This document shows, piece by piece, positions 55,238 through 64,000 of a DNA stretch of 64,000 bases. A model generated the notes under the pieces. That model saw only the letters and a list, made by a program, of their open reading frames with translations, searched no databases and had not been told where the DNA came from. A program made the position numbers and the translations under genes. The DNA is from Acidobacteriota bacterium (GTDB lineage Bacteria > Acidobacteriota > Terriglobia > UBA7540). The stretch is from positions 67,739-131,738 of the forward strand of contig JAKAWG010000001.1 in assembly GCA_021817045.1 (NCBI GenBank), given 5' to 3'. The stretch's first letter is position 1, and every line of letters starts with the position of its first letter.

Positions 55238-56689
55238 ATGCGGAGATTGACTCGTCGGGACTTCCTGAAAACGAGCACTGCGGTCGCAGTCGGGACGGGC
55301 AGTCCGCGCTTCGATGGTGCTGGGGCTAGGCATTGGGGCTCTCCGGCCAGCGACGCCGCCTCACTCTCACCAGCTCCTTTTGCGGCAACTGAAATCCGAT
55401 CAGGGAACCTGATTGCGAATGGCCATTTTCTCAACGGGAGCGTTGGCTCATTACCAGTGGGGTGGACGCTGGTAGTTGGCAATCCAGCGCTCAAGCCCTC
55501 CTTCAACCTGGTTGCAAGCGAAAGGGGGCGGGCGCTGATGGCCGAAGGGAATGGTCGTGGCCAATGTTACGGTTATGTTCGGTATCCCGTCCGCCTAATG
55601 GGCGGCAAGACGTATCGTATGCAAGTGAAGTTTCACTTTGCTGGTTTTGAAGATGTTAATCGCCACTTGGTGCATGGAGTTTTCACGAGAAAGTTCAACA
55701 ACGGCATCTTTCAGTATACAAGGGAAGGCAAGACAGCTCTCGGCGAAGGCCGTTTCGCGGGTCCGGCGCAGGATGAAGAGGGTGAGGTGCGGTTGTATTT
55801 CCGGTACAGCGCCAGGGGCAAGGTATGGTGGGAGTGGGTTTCGCTAGAGGAGTGTCAGCCTATTCGACCGCGGCCGGTCAAAGTAGCGGTCAGTTGGGGG
55901 AAGGGGGATCTCGATCACTGGAGCCGGTGGCTGGATGCTGCCGGGCGTAGGGGTGCCGACATTGCGCTCATGCCGGAATTATTTAATGGGGTTACTGATC
56001 CAATGAAAGCAGAGAGGGAGGGTGGGGCGTCGTGGCGACTGATGGCTGACAAGGCGCGGCAGTGGAAGATGCACGTGAGCGGGACAACATATGTTCGTCG
56101 TGGCGAGCTTGTGCTCAACTCCGCTCCGCTCTTCGACCGCACCGGGAAGCTTCTTGGGGTGTATGACAAAAACATGGTCTACGAGCCTGAGCTTGACCTG
56201 GGCGCTTCTCCCGGCGAGGGGTTTCCGGTTTTTGAAACGGATGCGGGTCGAATCGGAACGATTATCTGTTACGACAGTTGGTTTCCGGAGACGGTGCGTA
56301 TGCTGGCCCTTAAAGGGGCAGAGCTGATTCTATTTCCGAACGAAGGATACTACATGGAGCTAATGCATGCGCGGTCGGCGGACAACGGCGTTTTTATCGC
56401 TGCCAGCAGTGGCGACAATCCAGCAGGGGTCTGGGACTCCGGTGGAAACCAGGCGGGCGAGGCGAGGCCGGACCCAACGTGTTATGCCCCTAGTGCAATC
56501 CTAGGTTTTCGGAAAGACGAGGCGAGGAGATTGTTTCTGGTAGCGATAGACCTTTCGAAGAGAACGTCTCCCGCGTGGTGGGGCGGGCCCATGCGCTCGG
56601 CTCCCGGCGGGCGCCGTTGCAGAGAGACATCTATGGACCCACTCGAAGGCCGGATTGGCCAGGAGGCTGCCCGGTGGTTCGGGGTATAG
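55238..56689 (+). CDS. Tat-exported carbon-nitrogen hydrolase (nitrilase superfamily) with N-terminal jelly-roll-like domain
   Basis: MRRLTRRDFLKTSTAVAVGTG Tat signal; E-K-C triad context LMPELFNG, LGVYDKNMVYEPE, GTIICYDSWFPE. Confidence 0.85.
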   Translation: MRRLTRRDFLKTSTAVAVGTGSPRFDGAGARHWGSPASDAASLSPAPFAATEIRSGNLIANGHFLNGSVGSLPVGWTLVVGNPALKPSFNLVASERGRALMAEGNGRGQCYGYVRYPVRLMGGKTYRMQVKFHFAGFEDVNRHLVHGVFTRKFNNGIFQYTREGKTALGEGRFAGPAQDEEGEVRLYFRYSARGKVWWEWVSLEECQPIRPRPVKVAVSWGKGDLDHWSRWLDAAGRRGADIALMPELFNGVTDPMKAEREGGASWRLMADKARQWKMHVSGTTYVRRGELVLNSAPLFDRTGKLLGVYDKNMVYEPELDLGASPGEGFPVFETDAGRIGTIICYDSWFPETVRMLALKGAELILFPNEGYYMELMHARSADNGVFIAASSGDNPAGVWDSGGNQAGEARPDPTCYAPSAILGFRKDEARRLFLVAIDLSKRTSPAWWGGPMRSAPGGRRCRETSMDPLEGRIGQEAARWFGV

Positions 56690-56992
56690 AGCCAGACGAA
56701 TTTCGCCATCGATTCTTCTGAGATTTCTGAACGAAGGATTTAGATGACGAGGAGAATTGTCGAGTATCAGCCTGAAAAGAGCTGCGAACATCGAATTGGG
56801 GCTCAGGCTCTGCGTTTTGCCTTTCGTCAGATCCGAAGATAGGTCAGTTCGACGCTTCAAACGAGTCAGGAAAGGCCCTTGGCGCCCACGCTGGCGAACG
56901 CTAACTTCCAAGTCGGCGGCGAAATTGAACGTTTGAGAGAACCGTACACCACGAAATTTGAGAATTTGTGAGAGGAAAGGTGGACAGCCTGA

Positions 56993-58495
56993 ATGCAACG
57001 CCGGCATTTCCTTACTAAATCTCTTGGGACCGCTGGTATGGTTTATGGATTTGGGCGAAGCAGACATTCTCCCAATACCGGTGTGCCTCATGAGCTCAGT
57101 ACAGAGTCAATCGGCGGACAAGGAAGGTTCGACTCCCTTTTACATGAGTTGGATCGCGGCGCTATTCAACGCGGCTGGCTGCCAACTGTCAGGCCCGGCT
57201 ACCATCACGCTTCGGATGCTGCCGTGGAAGCTTTTAAGGATTTGAAATTCGGCATCCGAATTCACTGGGGCGTGTATTGCATGATAGGCAGTGACGCTTC
57301 GTGGGCGCTGGCCGGGGCGAATCGAGAGTTCTGGGATATTTACAACGTGCTGTACCAGTTTTTCAATCCGACGGACTTCGATGCCGAAGCATGGATGGAC
57401 CTCTTCGCCCGCGGAGGAATTAAGTTCTTCACTTTCACAACCAAACATCATGATGGATTCTGCATGTGGCCCACGAACACCGTGGAGAAGTCGATCAAGC
57501 TGACTCCCCAAGGTTTCAGCCAAGGTCTGGAACACTTCGAGATTATCAAGCAGAACTATTGCATCATGGATGGGCCCTATAAGATAGACATTGTTAGAGC
57601 CGTTGTGGAGGCCGGCAGAAAGAAAGGGTTGGGCGTCGGCCTATACTACTCCCACGTCGATTGGCACGATCCGGCATTTGCGTGGGATCCCTTCAATGAA
57701 TACTATGATCCCAGCTTTACACCGCAATCTGACCCCGAACGCTGGCAAACTTTCATTAATCATGAGCGGCAACAGGTGAAAGAGCTGATGACTCAGTATG
57801 GGCCAATTGACTATCTAGACTTCGATATCGGTTGGCCTAAACAAGCGGCGAAAGAAATTGCCCAACTTGCTATGATGGTCAGGGATCTTCAGCCTGATAT
57901 CATTATGAGAAATCGCGGTATCGGAGCCTACGGAGATTACTACACTCCCGAACGAACGATACCAGAAGGACCCTCACACGGTCTGTGGAAGGTGATTTAC
58001 CCATGCGGGGAGGCATTTTCCTACTTACCTAACGACGTCTATAAGCCTGCGGCGTGGATTCTTGAGAGCCTTATCGGAATTACCGCGAAGGGAGGTAATT
58101 TCGAAGTTGGATTTGGTCCCATGCCGAACGGAAGATGGCCGCAGGAAACCGTCGAGCGGCTCGAATACGTGGGGGACTGGTTGAACATAAACGGAGAAGC
58201 CATTTACAACACCCGCCCGCGAACGATCATCCGCGAAGGAGAGAAAATCTGGTTTACTCGTAGCAAGGATCATCGCTATGTTTATGCGATTACGCTGGTT
58301 TGGCCCGAGAGTTCTTTTGTTCTCCAATCGGTAAGAGCTGCTCCTGGCACCCGCGTTTTTATGCTTGGGGTTGATCAGCCCCTACGGTGGCACCATAGCG
58401 GATCCGACTTGGTGATCCAGATACCCCCACAAGTCACAAACCACAAACCATGCAAGCAGGCGTGGGCATTCAAGATTGAGGTGGAACCGGCATAA
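56993..58495 (+). CDS. Alpha-L-fucosidase-like GH29 protein
   Basis: 500 aa; KFGIRIHWGVYCMIG, GGIKFFTFTTKHHDGFCMWPT, YSHVDWHDP, YGPIDYLDFDIGWP; N-terminal QRRHFLTKSLGTAG. Confidence 0.85.
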   Translation: MQRRHFLTKSLGTAGMVYGFGRSRHSPNTGVPHELSTESIGGQGRFDSLLHELDRGAIQRGWLPTVRPGYHHASDAAVEAFKDLKFGIRIHWGVYCMIGSDASWALAGANREFWDIYNVLYQFFNPTDFDAEAWMDLFARGGIKFFTFTTKHHDGFCMWPTNTVEKSIKLTPQGFSQGLEHFEIIKQNYCIMDGPYKIDIVRAVVEAGRKKGLGVGLYYSHVDWHDPAFAWDPFNEYYDPSFTPQSDPERWQTFINHERQQVKELMTQYGPIDYLDFDIGWPKQAAKEIAQLAMMVRDLQPDIIMRNRGIGAYGDYYTPERTIPEGPSHGLWKVIYPCGEAFSYLPNDVYKPAAWILESLIGITAKGGNFEVGFGPMPNGRWPQETVERLEYVGDWLNINGEAIYNTRPRTIIREGEKIWFTRSKDHRYVYAITLVWPESSFVLQSVRAAPGTRVFMLGVDQPLRWHHSGSDLVIQIPPQVTNHKPCKQAWAFKIEVEPA

Positions 58496-58559
58496 GGGCG
58501 GTAAGCAGTTGGTCGGTCCGTGGCCACGCCCCAAGCGCTGCCCCGTGCGTCCGGCACTC

Positions 58560-58748
58560 GGCCGCTAGGCCGGTTGCGGCGGCGGTGAGAATCGTGGAGG
58601 GCTCAACCGCCGCGCCCTCTGGCGGCTGCCAACGATCCCACACATGAGCGAATGCAATAAGGGAATCATCCTTTATGCCGAAATGAAACGGCCTCTTTTC
58701 AAGCCCTTTGTTCGTAGAACCCGTCTGCGGGGATCAGCCGTCCTCGGA
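58560..58748 (-). pseudogene. SOS-response-associated peptidase (SRAP/YedK) remnant, frameshifted and truncated
   Basis: Minus strand: RGRLIPADGFYEQRA then, after a frameshift near 58700, EKRPFHFGIKDDSLIAFAHVWDRWQPPEGAAVEPSTILT. Confidence 0.75.
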
Positions 58749-58945
58749 CGCATTACAACCCTTGCCGGCGATCCGCGCGTCATGCAGTTGGCGCTGAAGT
58801 TTTATTTCTAGTCTGCTGAGTCTAAGATTCGCCGCCTGATTCTGAATGTCATTCCGGGCGCAACCGGAGATCTGCTTGTGATCGCGGCATTGAAAACATA
58901 GCAGTCGCTCATGTCGCTTCGTGACACTCCGACGCATGAAAAAAT

Positions 58946-59028
58946 GATACCTCACCCGCCGTCCTTCGTCGGGCATCCTCTCCCTTGCGGAGAGGGTGGC
59001 GAGCGGAGCGAGCCAGGTGAGGGGTATC
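58946..59028. repeat. Extragenic palindromic element
   Basis: GATACCTCACC...GGTGAGGGGTATC outer arms enclosing CCTCTCCcttgcGGAGAGG. Confidence 0.6.
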
Positions 59029-59398
59029 GACCGAAATTTTCAAAGCTGATTCCTCAGGTCGATCAAGAACATCAGCCATCGGAATGACGACGATCCTGTT
59101 ACAAGTTCTTCAGTGAACCCCTGACTCGGAACGCCCGTGGAGCGCCTGACAAGTACCCGGATAATCTTGTTTGCGAAATCAAGGCCATCGTGAATCGACG
59201 GCAAATTTTCCTCCTTCGATGGCAGGATTTTCTAGGTCTATGTCTACAGCCCTCTTATTTTCAATGAGTTATGCATGGATGCCGGATTGCTTTAACTAGC
59301 TCAGTTCGGTCCGCAGCCTTGCAAGGCGAACTGACCGTCAACGCATCGGCGCAGCGCCGGCAGGGCAGAAATTGTTCACAGGGAGGTGCTGAATCCTA

Positions 59399-59596
59399 AT
59401 GACCAATGACCTCGACGTTTTGCGAACCTTTCGGCACTATCTCGACCGGTACCTGAAATACGCTGAGGCTTTCCCGGCGAATGATCAGACGATGACCATC
59501 TCTTTTCAGGTTCTGGCTGAAGCGGAAGAGCAGCAGCGGGTGGCGGAAGTAAAGGCTGTAGTTTCCCGGAAGGAACTCCCCGGACTTTCACAATAG
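59399..59596 (+). CDS. Small hypothetical protein
   Basis: 65 aa; RBS-like GGGAGG 11 nt upstream; MTNDLDVLRTFRHYLDRYLKYAEAFPANDQTMTISFQVLAEAEEQQRVAEVKAV. Confidence 0.5.
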   Translation: MTNDLDVLRTFRHYLDRYLKYAEAFPANDQTMTISFQVLAEAEEQQRVAEVKAVVSRKELPGLSQ

Positions 59597-59688
59597 AATC
59601 GATCGCCGGATCATAAGGGAAGCCGGGGGGCCAACTGCGTCGCCCGGCTGTGCACCCGAAAGTGAGTTCGCGCGCCTTTGCAGGTGGG

Positions 59689-60108
59689 CTACGTCAGCTC
59701 GATGCCCGGGAAAAAATAGGAAATTTCAAACGCGGCAGTTTCGGGACCGTCGGAGCCGTGTACAGCGTTTCGCTCGATGTTCTGCGCATAAAGCTTGCGG
59801 ATTGTCCCCGCAGCAGCCTGCGCGGGGTCGGTGGAGCCCATCACTTCGCGCAAATGCGCGATCGCATTCTCTCCCTCCAACACCATGGCCAGCGCGGGGC
59901 CCGAGCTCATGAACTCGGTGAGGCTCTCAAAGAACGGCCTCGCGCGGTGGACAGCGTAAAATCCTTCCGCCTTACGCTTGGTCAAGCGCACCAGGCGCGC
60001 CGCGATAATTTTGAAGCCGCCGGCTTCGAACATCTTGACGATGTCACCGACGTGGCTAGCCTGCACCGCATCCGGTTTGATGATGGTTAGCGTGCGTTCA
60101 ACGGACAT
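59689..60108 (-). CDS. ndk: Nucleoside diphosphate kinase
   Basis: [44 protein letters not shown]...[22 protein letters not shown]. Confidence 0.96.
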   Translation of the reverse strand: MSVERTLTIIKPDAVQASHVGDIVKMFEAGGFKIIAARLVRLTKRKAEGFYAVHRARPFFESLTEFMSSGPALAMVLEGENAIAHLREVMGSTDPAQAAAGTIRKLYAQNIERNAVHGSDGPETAAFEISYFFPGIELT

Positions 60109-60145
60109 TGTGTATGGATCCTTCTGCTGCCGCTTCCTGCTGACG

Positions 60146-60206
60146 CCCCTCACCCACCGCTACGCGGTCCCCCTCCCGCCCAGCGGGAGAGGGGACGGGG
60201 GTGAGA
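60146..60206. repeat. Extragenic palindromic element between sucD and ndk
   Basis: CTCACCC...CTCCCGCccaGCGGGAG...GGGTGAG. Confidence 0.6.
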
Positions 60207-60209
60207 GGC

Positions 60210-61112
60210 TCAGCGGGCGGCTCGTTTGGCAAGCGCCGCGGCCATTGTCTCGCCGATTAGCGCGGGGCTAGGCGCCACGCGAATGCCAGCGACTTCAAGG
60301 GCCGTAATCTTGTCTGCCGCCGTCCCCTTGCCTCCGGAAATGATGGCCCCGGCGTGGCCCATCCGTCGGCCGGGCGGCGCGGTGCGACCCGCAACGAATC
60401 CCACCACCGGCTTTTTTACGTTCGCGGCGATGAAGGCCGCAGCTTCTTCTTCGGCCGCTCCGCCAATCTCACCGATCAAGACGATCCCCTCCGTCTCCGC
60501 GTCCGCGGCCATCAGCCTCAAGACGTCAATGAAGTTCGTTCCGATAATTGGATCGCCGCCCACGCCGACGCAGGTGGATTGGCCAATGCCGAGCGCCGTG
60601 AGTTGGCCCACCGCTTCGTAAGTGAGCGTTCCGCTGCGCGAGATCAAGCCAATGCGGCCCGGCTTGTGGATTTGCCCCGGCATGATGCCCACCTTGCACT
60701 TTCCCGGCGAGATAACGCCCGGGCAGTTGGGACCGACTAATCTCGTCCTCTTACCGGCCAGGAATTGCTTGACGCGCACCATGTCCAGAGTCGGAATGCC
60801 TTCAGTAATCGCGATCACCAGCGGGATTTCAGCGTCGGCCGCTTCCATGATGGCATCGGCAGCGAAAGGCGGCGGCACGAAAACCACCGAGACGTTTGCC
60901 CCCGTCTCGCGCTTTGCGTGCTCGACCGTGTTAAGGACAGGAACCTTGTGGTTGCCATCGGCTCCCTTCCAAACCGAGCCGCCTTTGCCAGGGGTAACGC
61001 CCGCGACGACCTTTGTGCCGTACTCTATCGCCTGACCGGTGTGGAAGCTGCCTTCCCGGCCAGTGATGCCCTGGACCAAAAGGCGCGTGTTTTCGTCAAT
61101 TAAAATAGCCAT
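60210..61112 (-). CDS. sucD: Succinyl-CoA ligase alpha subunit
   Basis: 300 aa; [68 protein letters not shown]. Confidence 0.96.
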   Translation of the reverse strand: MAILIDENTRLLVQGITGREGSFHTGQAIEYGTKVVAGVTPGKGGSVWKGADGNHKVPVLNTVEHAKRETGANVSVVFVPPPFAADAIMEAADAEIPLVIAITEGIPTLDMVRVKQFLAGKRTRLVGPNCPGVISPGKCKVGIMPGQIHKPGRIGLISRSGTLTYEAVGQLTALGIGQSTCVGVGGDPIIGTNFIDVLRLMAADAETEGIVLIGEIGGAAEEEAAAFIAANVKKPVVGFVAGRTAPPGRRMGHAGAIISGGKGTAADKITALEVAGIRVAPSPALIGETMAAALAKRAAR

Positions 61113-61307
61113 AAAAAGCCAGATGTCAGGTTTCGGCTATCAGGTGTCACGGCCGCCCAGACGTTATGCTGCTGCAATGCCCACGCTTTTTTCAAGCCGT
61201 TCGAGTCGAAAAAGGTCATCGCTCAGGGTGACAACCTATCGACTTTACCCAACTTCTTTCGATATACAACACTGGCAATCCGACGCCTAAAACCTGACAC
61301 CTGGCAC

Positions 61308-62471
61308 CTACCCATTCGCCGCGAGCCGAACCACTTTTTCCGCCGCGTCTTTCATGCCGGTGGCGACGGCGAAGTTCAAACCCGATTCCTCCAGAATCTT
61401 CTTTCCGAGCTCGACGTTCGTGCCTTCAAGCCGCACCACGACGGGCGCTTTTACGCCGAGGGCCTTTGCCGCTGCCACGACGCCGCTCGCTACGATGTCA
61501 CAGCGCATGATGCCGCCAAAGATGTTGATGAGGACGGCACGCACGTTCGGATCGCTTAAGATGATTTCGAAACCGTGCCGCACCTGCTCTTCGTTCGCAC
61601 CGCCCCCCACGTCCAGGAAGTTGGCGGGCCGGCCGCCGGCGTATTGAATGATGTCCATGGTGGACATGGCGAGGCCGGCGCCGTTCACCATGCAGCCGAC
61701 GTTGCCGTCCAGCCGAATGTAGTTGAGCTTGAATTCTGAGGCGCGCACTTCGAGCGGGTCCTCTTCGTTGAGGTCGCGCAGCTCGAGGATGTCAGGATGG
61801 CGGTAAAGGGCGTTATCATCAAAGTTCATTTTAGCGTCGAGAGCGAGCAGCCCTCCCTGCCGGGTGACGACAAGCGGGTTGATTTCGGCAAGGGAGGCGT
61901 CGGTAGCCTCAAAAGCTCGGTAAAGCGCGGTGAAGAAGCCTACGGCGGCGCCCACCTGTGCGCCGCTGAGGCCCAAGCCATAGGCCAGTTTTCTCGACTG
62001 AAAGGGCTGGAAACCGGCGCCCGGCTCGATAAATTCCTTGAGGATTTTCTCCGGCCGCTCCGCTGCCACGACTTCGATTTCGACTCCACCTTCTTCCGAC
62101 GCCATGAAGACGGGCCGGCCCGTCGCCCGGTCCACAACGAGGCCCAGATAAAGCTCACGGGCAATGTCCAGCCCTTCTTCGATCAGCACCCGGCGAACGA
62201 GCCGCCCTTCGGGCCCTGTCTGGTGAGTGACCAGCTTCATGCCCAGCATCCGGTGCGCGACTTCAACCGCTTCTTCAGGGCCACGCGCAAGCTTCACTCC
62301 GCCGCCCTTGCCGCGCCCCCCGGCGTGGATCTGGGCCTTTACCACTACAGTGCCGCCCAGTTTCTGGGCGACCGTGCGCGCATCCTCAAGACGCTCGATC
62401 ACCTCGCCGCGCGGCACGGCGACACCGTGCTGCGCAAGGATTCGTTTCGCTTGGAATTCGTGGATTTTCAC
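61308..62471 (-). CDS. sucC: Succinyl-CoA ligase beta subunit
   Basis: 387 aa; [87 protein letters not shown]. Confidence 0.96.
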   Translation of the reverse strand: MKIHEFQAKRILAQHGVAVPRGEVIERLEDARTVAQKLGGTVVVKAQIHAGGRGKGGGVKLARGPEEAVEVAHRMLGMKLVTHQTGPEGRLVRRVLIEEGLDIARELYLGLVVDRATGRPVFMASEEGGVEIEVVAAERPEKILKEFIEPGAGFQPFQSRKLAYGLGLSGAQVGAAVGFFTALYRAFEATDASLAEINPLVVTRQGGLLALDAKMNFDDNALYRHPDILELRDLNEEDPLEVRASEFKLNYIRLDGNVGCMVNGAGLAMSTMDIIQYAGGRPANFLDVGGGANEEQVRHGFEIILSDPNVRAVLINIFGGIMRCDIVASGVVAAAKALGVKAPVVVRLEGTNVELGKKILEESGLNFAVATGMKDAAEKVVRLAANG

Positions 62472-62661
62472 GTTGCCTGGTATCTAGCGCTTCAGAGATG
62501 CGCAACGGCGTGAAGCTTGAATGAATCTTGCTAAGATGGGAGCAGGAATCCACGCTACAATATGGAATTCGCGGCTAACCCGATGAGCCAGTATAAGAAA
62601 AGCGCCGCGAAAATGCAACGGAGGTCGTGAGACGGGCGTGCTCGCCCGTGCTATGCCAGTA

Positions 62662-63708
62662 ATGCAAATCCACGACGCCATCGAAAAACTGAAGAGCGGA
62701 GCAAGCCTGACCCGCACCGAGGCCGGACGCGTCATGGACCGGCTGCTTTCGGGAGGCGTCCCGGATGCGGACATTGCTTTGCTGCTCGCGCATCTCCGGG
62801 ACAAGAGCGAGAGCCTGGACGAGATGGTCGGCTTTGCGGAAGCCATGCGCGCGCACGCGCGGGCTCAACTCGAAGCCGCCGGGGTTCGAGCCGAGTTCCT
62901 TGAAGGGCCGCTGCTGGACACTTGCGGCACGGGCGGCGACAACAAGGGAACGTTCAACGTGTCCACCGTCACGGCGATTGTCGCCGCCGCCGCGGGCGTG
63001 CGCGTCGCCAAGCACGGCAACCGCTCGATTTCCAGCCGTTCAGGCAGCGCAGACGTGCTGGAAGCGCTCGGCGTGGCGATTGAGCTGCCGCTTGAAACCA
63101 TCCCGGCCTGCCTGGAGCAGGTGGGAATGGTGTTCCTTTTCGCGCCTCACCTGCACGCCGCAATGAAACACGTCATGGCGGCGCGCCGGAGCCTCAAGAC
63201 GCGCACCATCTTCAATCTTCTTGGGCCACTTACAAACCCGCTCGGAGCCTCCGTTCAACTTGCCGGAGTCTATGATCGCGATCGAACTGAGACCGTGGCT
63301 CGCGCCCTCGCGTCGTTGGGCACGGTCCGAGCCCTGGTCGTGACCAGCCACGACGGGATGGATGAGATTTCAATTTCGTCGCTTACCCAGGTTTCCGAGA
63401 GCCGCAACGGGACGGTTCGGACTCGCCACCTCGAACCGGAGGAGTTCCGCGTGAAGCGAGCGCCGCTCGAAGCGATCTCCGGCGGCGGTGCCACAGAGAA
63501 CGCCCGCGTCATCACCCAGATTCTCGCCGGCGAGCCCGGGCCTTACCGCGAGATGACTCTCGCCAACTCCTCGGCCGCCATCGTGGTTGCGGGACTTGCC
63601 GCTGATTTCGCGGAAGGTACCGAAAAAGCCCGCCAGGCGATTGACTCCGGTACAGCCGCGAGAACGCTTAAAGCGCTTGTGGATTTCACTCGCAAGCACC
63701 ACTCGTAG
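62662..63708 (+). CDS. trpD: Anthranilate phosphoribosyltransferase
   Basis: LLDTCGTGGDNKGTFNVSTVTAIVAAAAGVRVAKHGNRSISSRSGSADVLEALG, FNLLGPLTNP; upstream in-frame starts at 62653 and 62638 possible. Confidence 0.95.
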   Translation: MQIHDAIEKLKSGASLTRTEAGRVMDRLLSGGVPDADIALLLAHLRDKSESLDEMVGFAEAMRAHARAQLEAAGVRAEFLEGPLLDTCGTGGDNKGTFNVSTVTAIVAAAAGVRVAKHGNRSISSRSGSADVLEALGVAIELPLETIPACLEQVGMVFLFAPHLHAAMKHVMAARRSLKTRTIFNLLGPLTNPLGASVQLAGVYDRDRTETVARALASLGTVRALVVTSHDGMDEISISSLTQVSESRNGTVRTRHLEPEEFRVKRAPLEAISGGGATENARVITQILAGEPGPYREMTLANSSAAIVVAGLAADFAEGTEKARQAIDSGTAARTLKALVDFTRKHHS

Positions 63709-63967
63709 ATTTGCGGTTCAGAGGCCATCGCGAGCAAGCGGTGTACGACCCCGTTCGGGGTCGACGTTGGCCTGGGCCTTCGGTTTCCGTGGGTTGCCCC
63801 TACGGCGATTCATAGTGCTGCCCTCCGGGCAACCCTTGAGGCTGCCAGGTAGTTGAGTTAGCGGTTATGGCTCCTCCCAGCCGGAGATCTTAAATCACCC
63901 TTGCGCTTCTATTGACAAGAAGTTAATATCTGATAAATAATATATTCGGCATTACCCGGGAGCCAAG

Positions 63968-64000
63968 ATGAACCAGAACTCCGAGTTCGGCTCTGCAATC
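63968..64000 (+). CDS. N-terminal fragment of an unidentified CDS running off the window
   Basis: ATG AAC CAG AAC TCC GAG TTC GGC TCT GCA ATC; TTGACA -35-like box at 63912 and AT-rich -10 region upstream. Confidence 0.4.
   Translation, partial: MNQNSEFGSAI

Noticed and set aside
50855-59400. Downstream duplicate of the tRNA-Ser 3' end (att site)
   Set aside because: Scanned by eye for GGTTCGAATCCCTCTCCCTCC-like sequence and found none; a computed search would be decisive.
1-64000. CRISPR array
   Set aside because: No regularly spaced direct repeats with spacers seen; the 22-bp tandem repeat at 24795 has no spacers.

Overview
64 kb of high-GC bacterial chromosome. The gene content (extended Hfq-like protein, bshA, MoaD-MoaE fusion, GC-rich extragenic palindromes) suggests an Acidobacteria-like genome, but this is inference. 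Two housekeeping blocks flank a large accessory locus. The left block (1-24.4 kb) holds agmatine deiminase, gmhA-like, radical SAM, suhB, moaD-moaE, thiL, GGDEF, LysR, lysC, thrC, ppc, asnB and others. The right block (51-64 kb) holds a CxxC AhpD/CMD-like protein, MFS, bshA, an Hfq-like protein, a Tat-type nitrilase, a GH29 fucosidase, ndk, sucD, sucC and trpD. The central locus (about 25.1-50.9 kb, all + strand, many 4-bp ATGA overlaps) starts about 400 bp downstream of a tRNA-Ser(TGA). It is a complete-looking extracellular contractile injection system (eCIS): sheath, tube, gp28-like baseplate, DUF4255 cap/terminator, AAA+ ATPase, two DUF4157 proteins (candidate cargo), CIS-tube/LysM proteins, gpD hub, gp5-like spike, PAAR-like tip, gp25, two gp6/baseplate-J proteins, a gpI-like protein with a predicted beta-helix, a DUF6519/Ig-repeat protein and a terminal DXD-containing glycosyltransferase-like protein. 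Other notable items: an apparent single-base frameshift in a metallophosphoesterase, an SRAP/YedK gene remnant, a 104-bp MITE-like element with 14-bp perfect terminal inverted repeats, tandem palindromic 22-bp repeats upstream of the eCIS, and a small eCIS-leading gene that seems to use an ACG start. All family calls were made by reading translated ORFs; no database search was run.
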